Made by a program: the position numbers and the translations under genes | Shown here: piece after piece, positions 23,425 through 31,334 of the stretch | Layout: every line of letters starts with the position of its first letter | Numbering within the stretch: position 1 is the first letter of the stretch | Assembly (NCBI GenBank): GCA_945875635.1 | Contig: CAMCLD010000017.1 | Location: forward strand, 1-44,049 | Length of the DNA: 44,049 bases | Reading direction: 5' to 3' | Origin: an uncultured Prevotella sp. | GTDB taxonomy: Bacteria > Bacteroidota > Bacteroidia > Bacteroidales > Bacteroidaceae | Notes under the pieces: generated by a model | Database searches by the model: none | What the model was told of the DNA's origin: nothing | What the model saw: the letters and a program-made list of their open reading frames with translations, nothing else

Positions 23425-25203
23425 ATGAAAAAGAAAATACAATTCAGTCTCCTCTACAGAGACATGTGGCAGAGCTCTGGTAAGTTCCAGCCACGCAAGG
23501 ACCAGTTGGAGCGCATCGCTCCTGTAATAATAGACATGGGATGTTTTGCCCGCGTAGAGACCAACGGTGGAGCCTTCGAGCAGGTGAACCTGCTTGCCGG
23601 CGAGAACCCCAACGATGCCGTGAGGGCATTCTGCAAGCCTTTCAACGAGGTTGGCATCAAGACCCACATGCTCGACCGCGGTCTCAATGCCCTGAGAATG
23701 TACCCCGTGCCCGATGACGTCCGCGCCCTTATGTATAAGGTGAAGAACGCACAGGGAACCAACATCACCCGCATCTTCGACGGTCTCAACGACGTGAGGA
23801 ACATCATCCCCTCCATCAAATGGGCAAAGGAGGCAGGCATGACTCCGCAGGGCACGCTCTGCATCACCACCTCGCCAGTACACACTCTTGACTACTACGA
23901 CAACATTGCCGACCAGCTCATAGAGGCTGGTGCTGAGGAGATCTGCCTCAAGGACATGGCAGGCATCGGACAGCCCGCCCTGCTAGGACAGCTCACCAAG
24001 CGCATCAAGGAGAAGCACCCGGAGATTATCATCGAGTATCACGGCCACTCCGGTCCCGGTCTGTCAATGGCCTCCATTCTGGAAGTGTGCAACAATGGTG
24101 CCGATATCATCGACACCGCCATCGAGCCACTGTCATGGGGCAAGGTTCACCCGGACGTAATCTCCGTCATCAGCATGCTCAAGAACGAGGGCTTCGAGGT
24201 ACCAGAGATAAATATGAACGCCTATATGAAGGCACGCGCACTCACCCAGGAGTTCATCGACGAGTGGCTCGGTTACTTCATCAACCCTGGCAACAAGGTC
24301 ATGTCCTCTCTGCTCCTCGGCTGCGGACTCCCAGGCGGAATGATGGGAAGTATGATGGCCGACCTCGGAGGCATCATGGGCACCATCAACAACATCCGCC
24401 GCAAGCGTGGCGATGAGGAGCTATCTACCGACGACATGCTCGTGAAGCTCTTCAACGAGGTTGAGTACGTATGGCCACGCGTAGGCTATCCTCCATTGGT
24501 AACGCCATTCTCACAGTATGTGAAGAACATCGCCCTTATGAACCTTCTCACCATGGAGCAGGGCAAGGGCCGCTTCGTCATGATGGACGACTCCATGTGG
24601 GGAATGATCCTCGGCAAGAGCGGTAAGATACCAGGCACCATCGACCAGGAACTTGTAGATCTCGCCGCCAAGCAGGGACGCGAGTTCACCGATGCAGACC
24701 CACACACCCTGCTCGACAACGCCCTCGACAGCTTCCGCAAGGAAATGGACGAGAACGGATGGGAATACGGTCAGGACGACGAGGAACTCTTTGAGCTGGC
24801 CATGCACCCCGAGCAGTACCGCAACTACAAGAGCGGCCAGGCCAAGAAGAACTTCCTTGCCGACCTTCAGGCAGCCAAGGATGCCAAGCTTGGCACACAG
24901 CTCTCACCAGAGAAGCTCGCAGAGTTCAAGCATGCCAAGGCCGATGCCATTGTCGCTCCCGTCAAGGGACAGATATACTGGGAGTTCCAGGGCGAGGGTG
25001 AGTGTGCGCCAGCCGTCGAGCCTTACATCGGTAAGACCTACTCAGAGGGCGACAGCTTCTGCTTCATCCAGGCACCATGGGGCGAGTTCGTAGAAGTACA
25101 GGCAGCCCTGGGCGGAAAGCTCGTAGAGATTAACGCCAAGCAAGGCTCTAAGGTAAGCAAGGGTGATGTGATAGCCTACATCGAAAGAGACAACAAGGAA
25201 TGA
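23425..25203 (+). CDS. Carboxyltransferase (OadA/PycB type) lacking the biotin lysine
   Basis: A 592-residue homologue of oxaloacetate decarboxylase alpha/pyruvate carboxylase subunit B. The carboxyltransferase barrel is intact: RDMWQSS near the N-terminus, the lysine in CLKDMAGIG and YHGHSGPG for metal binding. The C-terminal 80 residues form a biotinyl-like domain (APVKGQIY...YSEGDSFCF...GGKLVEI...VSKGDVIAYI), but where family members have EAMK the sequence reads QAPW, with Trp552 in place of the biotinylated lysine. Codon use is much richer in C-ending codons than the neighbours, as in very highly expressed genes. ATG 23425 is chosen because ATG 23371 gives a non-homologous extension. A separate carrier protein would be needed for biotin chemistry. 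Confidence 0.88.
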   Translation: MKKKIQFSLLYRDMWQSSGKFQPRKDQLERIAPVIIDMGCFARVETNGGAFEQVNLLAGENPNDAVRAFCKPFNEVGIKTHMLDRGLNALRMYPVPDDVRALMYKVKNAQGTNITRIFDGLNDVRNIIPSIKWAKEAGMTPQGTLCITTSPVHTLDYYDNIADQLIEAGAEEICLKDMAGIGQPALLGQLTKRIKEKHPEIIIEYHGHSGPGLSMASILEVCNNGADIIDTAIEPLSWGKVHPDVISVISMLKNEGFEVPEINMNAYMKARALTQEFIDEWLGYFINPGNKVMSSLLLGCGLPGGMMGSMMADLGGIMGTINNIRRKRGDEELSTDDMLVKLFNEVEYVWPRVGYPPLVTPFSQYVKNIALMNLLTMEQGKGRFVMMDDSMWGMILGKSGKIPGTIDQELVDLAAKQGREFTDADPHTLLDNALDSFRKEMDENGWEYGQDDEELFELAMHPEQYRNYKSGQAKKNFLADLQAAKDAKLGTQLSPEKLAEFKHAKADAIVAPVKGQIYWEFQGEGECAPAVEPYIGKTYSEGDSFCFIQAPWGEFVEVQAALGGKLVEINAKQGSKVSKGDVIAYIERDNKE

Positions 25204-25748
25204 ATAGCCTGACTCTTATAGAGAAATATTATCCTGAGGATGACGCATTGCGGCAGCTCCTCATCACCCATAGCCAATCTGTAGCGCAACTTGCGCTGCA
25301 GATTGTTTCATTACATCCTGAACTGCACATAGACAGCCAGTTTGTCGGTGAGGCAGCCATGCTCCACGATATAGGCATTCGTGCCTGCGATGCTTCTGGT
25401 ATCTTCTGTCATGGCACAGAACCATACATTAAGCATGGACGCATAGGTGCCGAATGGCTGCGTGCTGAAGGATTGCCCAAACATGCACGAGTGTGTGAGC
25501 GTCATACAGGAGCAGGCATTACTTGCAGGCAGATAGTAGAACGCAACTTGCCACTTCCACACGAGGATTTCCTTCCTGAGACTATAGAGGAAAAGCTCAT
25601 CTGCTATGCTGACAAATTCTTTTCAAAGTCTCACCCCGAGAGGATGAAGACAATGGAGCAGGCAGAGAAAAGTATAGCCAAGTTTGGTGATGATGGCGTG
25701 GTGAGATTCCAGCAATGGGCAGAACTATTCGGAGGCTTCAGGTCGTAA
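25200..25748 (+). CDS. HD-domain phosphohydrolase
   Basis: A 182-residue HD protein. The metal site is the His in THSQSVAQLA, the His-Asp of MLHDIGIRA, and later His residues (CHGTEPYIKHGRIGAEWL, ERHTGAG). Such proteins hydrolyse phosphate esters of nucleotides; the substrate is unknown. Its start overlaps the carboxyltransferase stop (ATGA), so translation is coupled although codon use falls back to the genome's normal pattern. Confidence 0.85.
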   Translation: MNSLTLIEKYYPEDDALRQLLITHSQSVAQLALQIVSLHPELHIDSQFVGEAAMLHDIGIRACDASGIFCHGTEPYIKHGRIGAEWLRAEGLPKHARVCERHTGAGITCRQIVERNLPLPHEDFLPETIEEKLICYADKFFSKSHPERMKTMEQAEKSIAKFGDDGVVRFQQWAELFGGFRS

Positions 25749-25880
25749 GGTCGTTGAAAGTTGAGGTCCACCCCCAGCTCCTCCCTGAGGAGGGGAGCTT
25801 GAAAGTTGAATATTCTTCAATCTTCAATGTTCAATCTTCCATTTTCAATTTCTAAAGATCTCACGTCCTCATAACCTCAC
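25749..25880. repeat. Composite intergenic repeat
   Basis: In order it contains GTTGAAAGTTGAGG, a CCCCCAGCTCCTCCCTGAGG / GGAGGGG-type palindrome (about 25768-25800), TTGAAAGTTGAATATTC, AATCTTCAATGTTCAATCTT, and CCTCATAACCTCAC. It thus combines the three motif families seen at 13196, 14895 and 17010. Confidence 0.6.
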
Positions 25881-25897
25881 AACATATATATAAGTAA

Positions 25898-28744
25898 ATG
25901 AGAACCAAGATAGTCATATTCTTTCTGTTGTTTGTCTTCATTTTTGCGATGGCAGACACATCTGTTATGTCCCAAAGACCAAAGAAAAAAAGGACGATGG
26001 CTGTGGCAGACTCCGTTGTGAATGAGGATGCTCCAGATGGCGACACCATAAGGACGAATGCCTTGAATGACAGAATGGGTGTTGACACTACATCCATGGA
26101 CTCCTTGGAACTTGCCATCTACAGACATAACAAGGCTATTGACGATTCCATAAGGCTTGACAGTATTCACAGGACAAAGTCAAAGGGTATAGACGCTCCG
26201 GTGAAATATACGGCAAAGGACTCTCTCGTGTATTTTGCAGACAGGAAGATAGCCTATCTATATGGGGAGTCAACGGTAGATTATACAGACATGAACCTGA
26301 AGAGCGACCGCATCTCCATGAGTTTGGACAGCAGTCTCGTAAGGGCTACAGGAACACCTGACTCCCTTGAGGAAACAGGCATGAGGGGAACACCTGTGTT
26401 CAGTATGGGCAACGACAAATATGAGAGCGACTCCATGGCATATAATTTCAAGACAAAGAAAGGTCTCATAGGCAATGTCTATACCGAACAGGAGGATGGA
26501 TTCCTTAAAGGTGCCAAGGCAAAGAGAAATGCAGATGGAGAAATTTACCTGTCACATGGTAGATATACAACGTGTGACGATCCGCATCCTGATTTCTATA
26601 TCTCATTGTCAAGAGCTAAGGTCCGCCCTGGCAAGGATGTCGTTTTCGGACCGGCACATCTCGTTGTTGCTGACGTGCCATTGCCTCTTGCCATACCTTA
26701 TGGCTTCTTCCCGTTTACAAAAAGCTATAGCAGCGGTTTCATAATGCCATCCTATGGAGACGAGAACACCAGGGGATTCTATTTAAGGGATGGTGGCTAT
26801 TATTTCGCAATAAACGACAAGATAGACCTAAAGCTCCTTGGTGAGATTTATACGAAAGGTTCATGGGGCGTGTCGGCTGCAAGCAACTATGTCAAGAGAT
26901 ACAAATATTCAGGCAGCTTCTTCTTCAGTTTTCAGGACACAAGGACAGGAGACAAGGGAATGCCCGACTATGCCAAGCAGACAAGCTTCAAGGTGCAGTG
27001 GAGCCACCGTCAGGATGCTAAGGCAAATCCTTTCAATACTTTGTCGGCAAGTGTGAATTTCGCAACGACGAGCTATGAGCGGAATAACCTTACCAGTATG
27101 TACAATCCGCAGCTTATGACACAGAGTACGAGAACATCTTCTGTCAGCTGGAGCACACAATTCTCAAGCATTGGTTTGTCGTTGAGCACAACTGCAAACC
27201 TGGCACAGAACATGCGCGACTCAACCATTTCCATGACCTTGCCCGATCTGAACATAAGTGTGAGCCGTTTCTATCCATTCAGGAAAAAACGTCAGGCTGG
27301 AACTCCGAAATGGTATGAGAACATCTCCATGAGCTATACAGGTCAGTTGTCTAACTCCATAACAGCAAAGGAAGACCATATCATGAAGGCAAATCTAATC
27401 AAGGAATGGCGTAACGGTATGCAGCATAACATACCGATACAGGCCAATTTTACGCTGTTCGACTATATAAACGTTACTCCTTCGTTCAATTTCACCGACC
27501 GCATGTACGCACAGAAGGTTAAGCGTTCATGGGATGAAACAGCCCAGAAAGAAGTGGCAGACACGACATATGGATTCCATAATATATACAACTGGAACCT
27601 CAGCGTTTCGGCAACCACTAAACTTTATGGCTTCTGGGTTCCGAACAAGAAGATATTCGGTGAAAAGATACAGGCCATACGACATGTCCTCACACCTTCT
27701 GTCTCTTTCAGCTATGCACCAGACTTTGGTGCCCGCAGCTATGGTTACTATGATAGCTATCAGTACACTGATGAACAGGGAAATGTCAAGTTGGTGGAAT
27801 ACTCACCATACCAGAATGGACTTTATGGCGTACCGGGGAAAGGAAAGTCGGAGAACATATCCTTCTCTCTCTCTAACAATATAGAGATGAAAGTGAAAAG
27901 TGACAAGGATTCAACGGGTTACAAGAAACTGAGCATCATTGACGAACTGGGAGCTTCAATGTCATACAATGCTGCCGCTTCATTTCATAGATGGAGTGAC
28001 CTCAGCATGTCATTAAGACTTAAATGGTGGAAGAACTATACGTTCAACATGAATGCCTCCTTTGCCACTTACGCTTACGAACTTGACGAAAAAGGAAAAC
28101 CTTATGTAGGCAACCATACCGAATGGGGCAAGGGAAGGTTTCCAAGGTTTCAGGGCTTCTCGCAGAACATCAGCTTCACTGTCAACCCAGAGAAACTTAA
28201 AAAGTTGTTTGGGGGAGGAGACGATGAAGAGGAAGATGAGGACATAGACAGCGACGAGGGTACAGACACTGACATAGAAACGAATGTGGATGATGACATG
28301 GAGCGAGGAAAGCATAGTGCAAGGAAGAAAGGCTCAAACATGGCAGAGACAGACGATGATGGATATATGAAGTTCAACATGCCATGGTCGCTAACATTTG
28401 GATATGGTATCACCATGAGAGAGAATACCTCTGGCAAGTTCAATACCAAATCAATGCGCTATCCCTACAAGTTTACACAGACGCTTAATGTCAGTGGAAA
28501 CATACGCATCAGTGACGGATGGAATATAAATTTCTCATCAGGATATGATTTCGAGGAAAAGGATATCTCCATGACAACAGCTTCGTTGTCGCGCGACCTC
28601 CATTGTTTCAACATGAGCTGTTCTGTTGTGCTTGCACCATATACAAGTTATAATTTTACCTTCCGTTGCAATGCGGCAACGCTTACCGATGCTCTCAAAT
28701 ATGACAAGAGAAGCGGCTTCAGCAATGCCGTGCAGTGGTATTGA
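25898..28744 (+). CDS. lptD: LPS-assembly protein LptD (OstA-like), Bacteroidetes type
   Basis: A 948-residue outer-membrane protein. A signal peptide (about residues 1-25) is followed by an OstA-like jelly-roll (KDSLVYFADRKIAYLYGEST...SMAYNFKTKKGLIGNVYTEQEDG) and the C-terminal LptD barrel (VPLPLAIPYGFFP, SSGFIMPSYGDEN, many alternating aromatic strands). Near residues 770-800 an acidic insert (DDEEEDEDIDSDEG) lies in a loop. It assembles LPS in the outer leaflet. The barrel ends in YDKRSGFSNAVQWY, with an aromatic last residue as BAM substrates have. Confidence 0.88.
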   Translation: MRTKIVIFFLLFVFIFAMADTSVMSQRPKKKRTMAVADSVVNEDAPDGDTIRTNALNDRMGVDTTSMDSLELAIYRHNKAIDDSIRLDSIHRTKSKGIDAPVKYTAKDSLVYFADRKIAYLYGESTVDYTDMNLKSDRISMSLDSSLVRATGTPDSLEETGMRGTPVFSMGNDKYESDSMAYNFKTKKGLIGNVYTEQEDGFLKGAKAKRNADGEIYLSHGRYTTCDDPHPDFYISLSRAKVRPGKDVVFGPAHLVVADVPLPLAIPYGFFPFTKSYSSGFIMPSYGDENTRGFYLRDGGYYFAINDKIDLKLLGEIYTKGSWGVSAASNYVKRYKYSGSFFFSFQDTRTGDKGMPDYAKQTSFKVQWSHRQDAKANPFNTLSASVNFATTSYERNNLTSMYNPQLMTQSTRTSSVSWSTQFSSIGLSLSTTANLAQNMRDSTISMTLPDLNISVSRFYPFRKKRQAGTPKWYENISMSYTGQLSNSITAKEDHIMKANLIKEWRNGMQHNIPIQANFTLFDYINVTPSFNFTDRMYAQKVKRSWDETAQKEVADTTYGFHNIYNWNLSVSATTKLYGFWVPNKKIFGEKIQAIRHVLTPSVSFSYAPDFGARSYGYYDSYQYTDEQGNVKLVEYSPYQNGLYGVPGKGKSENISFSLSNNIEMKVKSDKDSTGYKKLSIIDELGASMSYNAAASFHRWSDLSMSLRLKWWKNYTFNMNASFATYAYELDEKGKPYVGNHTEWGKGRFPRFQGFSQNISFTVNPEKLKKLFGGGDDEEEDEDIDSDEGTDTDIETNVDDDMERGKHSARKKGSNMAETDDDGYMKFNMPWSLTFGYGITMRENTSGKFNTKSMRYPYKFTQTLNVSGNIRISDGWNINFSSGYDFEEKDISMTTASLSRDLHCFNMSCSVVLAPYTSYNFTFRCNAATLTDALKYDKRSGFSNAVQWY

Positions 28745-28785
28745 GAATACCATACTAATTTGGACTTGTTGCATACAACCAAAAC

Positions 28786-28812
28786 GGGCTGCATCCATAT
28801 AGGATACAGCCC
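28786..28812 (+). terminator. Terminator after lptD
   Basis: GGGCTGCATCC (28786-28796) pairs with GGATACAGCCC (28802-28812) with one mismatch, followed by TTGT. It lies about 40 nt after the lptD stop. Confidence 0.55.
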
Positions 28813-28877
28813 TTGTAAACACTCAAACGCTAAAACTATGTTGCTTTTCTTCTTTTTGTTGACTTAAGAATATTCTT

Positions 28878-28937
28878 TCAAGTCTTTTCGCTATGCTCAA
28901 GGAACCCCTGACAGTATGCCGGAGACATGCGAAAATT
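28878..28937. repeat. Dispersed modular intergenic repeat, copy C
   Basis: TTTTCGCTATGCTCAAGGAA and CTGACAGTATGCCGGAGACA-TGCG repeat modules of copies A (5985-6015) and D (35105-35130). It adjoins the stop codon of the lipoprotein gene on the minus strand. Confidence 0.55.
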
Positions 28938-28940
28938 AAA

Positions 28941-29918
28941 TTATTCATATATCAAGTAGTCGAACAAATAGTAACAGTCGTCTGTTCCGTCAAAGCAGAC
29001 GATAGATTTGATATGCTGTTTGTCGTCAAAGGTATATGATACAGTGTAAGTGTCATACTCGTCATAGGCAGGGTCACCGTCCTCGGCCGGTCCCCAATTG
29101 CGTTCTACGAATTTTGTTGGGAGCAACTTGCTTCCATTACCTAAATAACCAGTCATGGCGAAGATGTATGTAATATAGCTTTCTCCTGTTGACAATCCTG
29201 CTGCTATTGGAGGTATGAGTTTGTTGAATTTGTTTACAAGCGAATGGTCTTTGTATTCAAATGACATGCTCATGCCATACCCTCCGTCTTTAACCTCAGC
29301 CTTTGTAAGGTTTCCGTCTGAATATGTGAAGTTCTTTGTAGCTTTGATGTTGTCATTCTCGCCGTCAGAGTCGCTGTATTTGCCTTCCCAGTATGTACTC
29401 TTGAGTGTACCGTCAGAGTTATAGCTGAATGTATATTTTGATGTTACCTTCTCCCATTCGTCGCTGCCGTATGATTCTTTCGTGTTTTCTGTGAATGAGA
29501 GCAGGAAGCCTGTATTGCTATCAAACTTGAATCCTGTAGCCTCATATGTTGAATAATCATCTCCATCAGTCAGGATTATTTTCAAAAGGTCACGTCCATT
29601 GGTAGCGGAGGCATCAACTTTCTGTGGAGCTTTTGCAGTTGTACTTCCCTCGTAAACGAACTGGAAAGTCATGTTTCCAAGTGTAGCGGTATTTATGGTT
29701 CCGTCTGTGTTGTATGTCATGTTGAGATTATTGCCTCCACTCACATTTGAGACCTGAACACCATCAACAATGGACGACGGAATAGTCATGGTCGCTTCAC
29801 CTGAGGTGGAACCACCTCCGTCGTCCTCATCGTCGTCGTCACTACATGATGCAAGGAATGGCATGCAAAGAACTGCGCTTAACATCATAATGAATTTGAA
29901 TCTGTTTCTTAATTCCAT
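28941..29918 (-). CDS. Surface lipoprotein, DUF4595-like
   Basis: A 325-residue lipoprotein. The signal peptide ends in LASC, followed at once by an acidic run (SDDDDEDD) matching the Bacteroidetes lipoprotein export signal for the outer surface. The body is beta-rich with repeating motifs such as YNTDGTI, YNSDGTL and YSDGNL and resembles DUF4595 proteins. No function is known. A -7 box is at 30061-30068. Confidence 0.7.
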   Translation of the reverse strand: MELRNRFKFIMMLSAVLCMPFLASCSDDDDEDDGGGSTSGEATMTIPSSIVDGVQVSNVSGGNNLNMTYNTDGTINTATLGNMTFQFVYEGSTTAKAPQKVDASATNGRDLLKIILTDGDDYSTYEATGFKFDSNTGFLLSFTENTKESYGSDEWEKVTSKYTFSYNSDGTLKSTYWEGKYSDSDGENDNIKATKNFTYSDGNLTKAEVKDGGYGMSMSFEYKDHSLVNKFNKLIPPIAAGLSTGESYITYIFAMTGYLGNGSKLLPTKFVERNWGPAEDGDPAYDEYDTYTVSYTFDDKQHIKSIVCFDGTDDCYYLFDYLIYE

Positions 29919-30060
29919 AGTTTTTCTTTTTTTTTGTGTGTGAATTAATGTTTGGTTGAGTTTTATGTTTGAATGAAATGAATACGTTTTTTATCACGAT
30001 TGTTTAAAAACAACCATGTCAGTAAATGATATGTGTTTGTGCTTTCTTTTAATTTTATTG

Positions 30061-30068
30061 CAAATGTA
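30061..30068 (-). promoter_or_regulatory. -7 box of the surface lipoprotein gene
   Basis: The minus strand reads TACATTTG, with a predicted leader of about 136 nt. No clear -33 element. Confidence 0.4.
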
Positions 30069-30222
30069 ACAATAAAAAACTAATAAATGAAGATTTTTCC
30101 TGTTTTTTTTCTTTTATTCTTCCCAATGTATCGTGAATTTAAGATAATGGCTTGATTTAAGTCGGTTATAAACAATAATGGAATGCCATATTATGATTCA
30201 TTTGCTTATATCATACTCCTTC

Positions 30223-30954
30223 CTATTCTTTTTCGCTAATGAAGTTAATCAGTTCTTCATCGTTTTCCATTTCCTGTGGCGCACCGCATCTTATCTGTGA
30301 ATGGCTGTCAATCATCCATATCCTATCTGCCATTCTCATTGCCAGTTCAATGTCATGTGTGGAAATGATTACAACCTTTTCCTTTTTATGTGCAAGCTCT
30401 CGGGAGAGACGCATCAAAGCCAGCCTGCCTGGATAGTCGAGAAATGCCGTTGGCTCATCCATTATGATGACTGGCGTTTCTTGTGTCAGGACTTTAGCGG
30501 TCATTACCCTTTGTCTTTCTCCATCGCTCAGCTCATCAATAAACCTGTCTTTCAGTTTCTCTGCCCCTGTAGCCTTTAAGGCATCGTCAATGGCTCTCTT
30601 GTCTTCATCGCCCAGTGTATGCCAAAGTCCGGTATATGGCATCCTTCCTGTGGCAACGGTGTCATATACAGATAGGTTGCCATAGAGGCTTTGGTTTCCA
30701 GGTGAGAGCACAACACCTATGGTGCGAGCCATGACTTTTCTGTTCAGTCCATGGCATTCGCTGTCCCCGATTTTTATGCTACCACCTAAAGGAGGGATGA
30801 AACCAGCTATTGTTTTCAACAATGTCGATTTGCCTGTTCCGTTTGCTCCTATAAGGCATGTCAGTTCACCGGAATTTGCCATGGCGTTGAGGTTTGTTGC
30901 CACCGTCTTTCTCTTGTATCCTATATGGAGACTGTCTATAGAGAGATTTTTCAT
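30223..30954 (-). CDS. Orphan ABC transporter ATPase, iron/cobalamin type
   Basis: A 243-residue ATPase of the FecE/BtuD class. Walker A GANGTGKST is residues 36-44, the signature LSDGERQRV is in the middle, Walker B is VIIMDEPTAF, and the H-loop is ISTHD. Its class normally sits beside a FecCD/BtuC permease and a binding protein, but neither is adjacent here. It has its own -7 box (30990-30997). Either the permease is encoded elsewhere or the system was split. Confidence 0.9.
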   Translation of the reverse strand: MKNLSIDSLHIGYKRKTVATNLNAMANSGELTCLIGANGTGKSTLLKTIAGFIPPLGGSIKIGDSECHGLNRKVMARTIGVVLSPGNQSLYGNLSVYDTVATGRMPYTGLWHTLGDEDKRAIDDALKATGAEKLKDRFIDELSDGERQRVMTAKVLTQETPVIIMDEPTAFLDYPGRLALMRLSRELAHKKEKVVIISTHDIELAMRMADRIWMIDSHSQIRCGAPQEMENDEELINFISEKE

Positions 30955-30989
30955 GCTGTGGTTATACTTTGTTTCTTAAAAGAATAGTG

Positions 30990-30997
30990 CAAAGTTA
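30990..30997 (-). promoter_or_regulatory. -7 box of ABC ATPase gene
   Basis: The minus strand reads TAACTTTG, 35 nt upstream of the start codon, so the ATPase has its own promoter downstream of the short RNA at 31030-31092. Confidence 0.5.
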
Positions 30998-31029
30998 ATG
31001 ATTTTTCATATAAGAATAATGAATAAAAA

Positions 31030-31092
31030 TAAAAAAAGGAGTACCGCTGTACTCCAACCTTTGTTAACCTTAAATCTAATACTATGAAAAAC
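31030..31092 (-). ncRNA. Short terminated RNA or attenuated leader
   Basis: A transcript of about 62 nt is predicted on the minus strand. It starts near 31092, just downstream of TAACTTTG, and ends in hairpin GGAGTAC-AGCG-GTACTCC (31055-31038) followed by seven U (31037-31031). Between lie TTTTTCATAGTATTAGA and AAGGTTAACAAAGG. I recall near-identical sequences in other Bacteroidales intergenic regions but cannot name it. It lies between dsbD and the ABC ATPase. Confidence 0.55.
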
Positions 31093-31098
31093 ACGTTG

Positions 31099-31130
31099 CA
31101 AAGTTATGGATATTCCTTATCATTTGCAAG
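31099..31130 (-). promoter_or_regulatory. Promoter of short RNA
   Basis: The minus strand reads CTTG (31130-31127), 20-nt spacer, TAACTTTG (31106-31099). The -7 box is a full match, the -33 box matches three of four. Confidence 0.55.
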
Positions 31131-31262
31131 AATTTTCCATTAAACTTAATCGTTTTGCTATTTCTTTTTGATTTATGTCAAAATTGGTAGTGCTAAATAA
31201 TTTGAATTTTCATATTTCAGACTGTTATCGTAAACAGCGGGTATTGTCAGTGAGACATGAAA

Positions 31263-31306
31263 AAAGTACAGGGATGACAGCTCTGTTGCTGATGTCCCTG
31301 TACTTT
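31263..31306 (-). terminator. Terminator of dsbD
   Basis: AAAGTACAGGGA (31263-31274) and TCCCTGTACTTT (31295-31306) are perfect 12-nt complements. On the minus strand the stem ends in a run of U. It lies 29 nt after the dsbD stop. Confidence 0.75.
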
Positions 31307-31334
31307 GTAGCCGTAATATTAAGCAATGCTTAGT

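Noticed and set aside
31084..31143. Small plus-strand ORF beginning MKNTLQSYG
   Set aside because: The ATG region is better explained by a minus-strand promoter (TAACTTTG) and the short RNA it starts; no coding support.
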